A stretch of 6,247 nt of DNA. It comes from Gammaproteobacteria bacterium (lineage in GTDB: Bacteria > Pseudomonadota > Gammaproteobacteria > Competibacterales > Competibacteraceae). The DNA is taken from positions 1 to 6,247 of the forward strand of contig PWUP01000124.1 of NCBI GenBank assembly GCA_003562535.1, given 5' to 3'. The notes under the pieces were generated by a model that ran no database searches, was not told the DNA's origin, and saw only the letters and a program-made list of their open reading frames with translations. The position numbers and the translations under genes were made by a program. Below are positions 5,134-6,247 of the stretch, in pieces. Each line of letters starts with the position of its first letter. Positions within the stretch are counted from its first letter, which is position 1.

Positions 5134-6242
5134 AGCAACACCAGATTATCACGATGAATTAACTCGGGTTCATCGACATACCCCAATAAAGGTTCAATGT
5201 ACTCGCTGGGCTTGCCCACAATTCGAGCGGTTTCCAGTGAGTTATAGTTCACCAGCCCGCGGGCGATCTCTGTGCCATCCTCGGCTAAACAGATCACCAG
5301 GTCGCCGCGGGCGAAGGCGCCTTCAACCCGAGTAACCCCCACAGGCAACAGACTGCGCCCGGCATGGCGTAATACTCGCACCGCACCGGCGTCCAAATGC
5401 AAGCGCCCGTGAGCTTGTAAACGCGATGCTAACCATTGCTTACGCGCCGCCAGTGGCCCTTGACTGGGCTGGAGCAGGGTGCCCAAGCGTTCACCGGCGG
5501 CCAGGCGGGTTAACACCTGGGGTTCTCGTCCCCAGACAATCACCGTTGAAGCACCCGAGCGGGCAGCTTTGGCGGCAGCGCGAACCTTGGTCAGCATACC
5601 GCCCTGGCCAAACGTCCCCCCTGCCCCCGACATCCGCTCTAATTCGGGATCACCGGCCTGGGCCTGCTCGATTAAGCGGGCATCAGGATGCTGACGCGGA
5701 TCACGGTCAAACATACCGCGCTGATCGGTCAGGATAATCAAATGATCGGCCTCGACCAGATTGGCAATCAGGGCGCCAATCGTGTCATTGTCGCCGAAGC
5801 GAATTTCATCAAACGCCACCGTGTCGTTTTCATTGATGACGGGAATCACCTGCCAGCCGAGCAGGGTGCGCAAAGCGGTGCGGACATTCAGATAGCGTTT
5901 ACGGTCAGCGGCGTCATCATGGGTTAATAACACTTGGGCGGTACGAATGCCGTAGCGCTGAAACGCCGACTCGTAAGCTTGCACCAAACCCATTTGCCCG
6001 ACCGCCGCAGCGGCCTGCAAGGCATACAATGCCCGCGGACGGCGTTCGATCTGCAAACGGCGCAAGCCTTCAGCCACCGCCCCTGACGACACCAGCAATA
6101 ATTCCTTACCCTGCTGGTGCAAGGCCGCCATTTGTTCCACCCATTGATTGATCAATGCGTGATCCAGACCCCGGCCATTGTCGGTAATCATGGCGCTGCC
6201 GATTTTAATCACCCAGCGGCCATGATGGGCGGTTTCACTCAT
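5130..6242 (-). CDS. proB: Glutamate 5-kinase with C-terminal PUA domain
   Basis: Catalyses ATP-dependent phosphorylation of L-glutamate to glutamyl 5-phosphate, the first and feedback-inhibited step of proline synthesis, in the cytosol. It has 370 residues (E. coli has 367). The amino acid kinase domain (about 8-260) shows VIKIGSAMIT (Lys13), LLVSSGAVAEG (Ser53), PVINENDTV (Asn137, Asp140), FGDNDTIGALIA, LTDQRGMFDRDPR and GQGGMLTK (Lys219). The PUA domain covers about residues 278-355 (LDAGAVRVL, GAFARGDLV, ARGLVNYNS). The ATG at 6242 agrees in position with the E. coli start. Only 5 bases upstream are visible, so its ribosome binding site and promoter cannot be seen. By gammaproteobacterial synteny obgE may lie upstream, which is not visible here. 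proA is not adjacent in the window. Its stop overlaps that of convergent rpsT by 4 bp. Confidence 0.97.
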   Translation of the reverse strand: MSETAHHGRWVIKIGSAMITDNGRGLDHALINQWVEQMAALHQQGKELLLVSSGAVAEGLRRLQIERRPRALYALQAAAAVGQMGLVQAYESAFQRYGIRTAQVLLTHDDAADRKRYLNVRTALRTLLGWQVIPVINENDTVAFDEIRFGDNDTIGALIANLVEADHLIILTDQRGMFDRDPRQHPDARLIEQAQAGDPELERMSGAGGTFGQGGMLTKVRAAAKAARSGASTVIVWGREPQVLTRLAAGERLGTLLQPSQGPLAARKQWLASRLQAHGRLHLDAGAVRVLRHAGRSLLPVGVTRVEGAFARGDLVICLAEDGTEIARGLVNYNSLETARIVGKPSEYIEPLLGYVDEPELIHRDNLVLL

Positions 6243-6247
6243 GATGG

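Noticed and set aside
5426..5927. + strand frames opposite proB
   Set aside because: Shadows of a fully conserved glutamate 5-kinase; no family features or ribosome binding sites.

Overview
The window looks like chromosomal DNA from a gammaproteobacterium with fairly high GC. ProB, ribosomal protein S20, MurJ and a PhoP/PhoQ-type pair all resemble their gammaproteobacterial relatives, and the proB / rpsT / murJ cluster is familiar from that class (from memory of genomes such as Pseudomonas). No tRNA, rRNA, CRISPR array or complete mobile element is visible. I see no convincing new multi-gene system; the interesting points are a broken gene at the left edge and unusual arrangements in the two promoter regions.

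Left edge (1-802, + strand): bases 113-802 hold the C-terminal half of a PLP-dependent trans-sulfuration enzyme (cystathionine gamma-synthase family). Homology stops abruptly at an in-frame TAG at 110-112. The preceding ~110 bp do not encode the missing N-terminal half and instead hold the end of an unrelated reading frame. This looks like a gene cut by an insertion or rearrangement. Its stop lies 4 bp from the stop of the convergent sensor kinase gene.

Middle (807-3072, - strand): a compact three-gene operon encodes, in transcription order, a small exported PepSY-domain protein, a PhoP-like response regulator and a PhoQ-like histidine kinase, with gaps of 6 and 7 bp. A 162-bp gap (3073-3234) separates it from murJ. 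That gap holds a perfect TATAAT -10 without a recognisable -35, a degenerate PhoP-box-like direct repeat in place of the -35, a small palindrome between them, and a 9-bp inverted repeat bracketing the promoter. This suggests activator-dependent, possibly autoregulated, transcription.

Right half (3235-6242): murJ (lipid II flippase, - strand) is divergent from rpsT (S20, + strand). rpsT begins at a TTG codon behind a clear GGAG and a TTGACA promoter. rpsT converges on proB (glutamate 5-kinase, - strand), and the two stop codons share the palindrome CTAG, so the genes overlap by 4 bp. Functionally this is a housekeeping neighbourhood (proline synthesis, translation, peptidoglycan precursor export) joined to an envelope-sensing two-component operon. 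In many gammaproteobacteria ribF and ileS follow murJ; here they do not.
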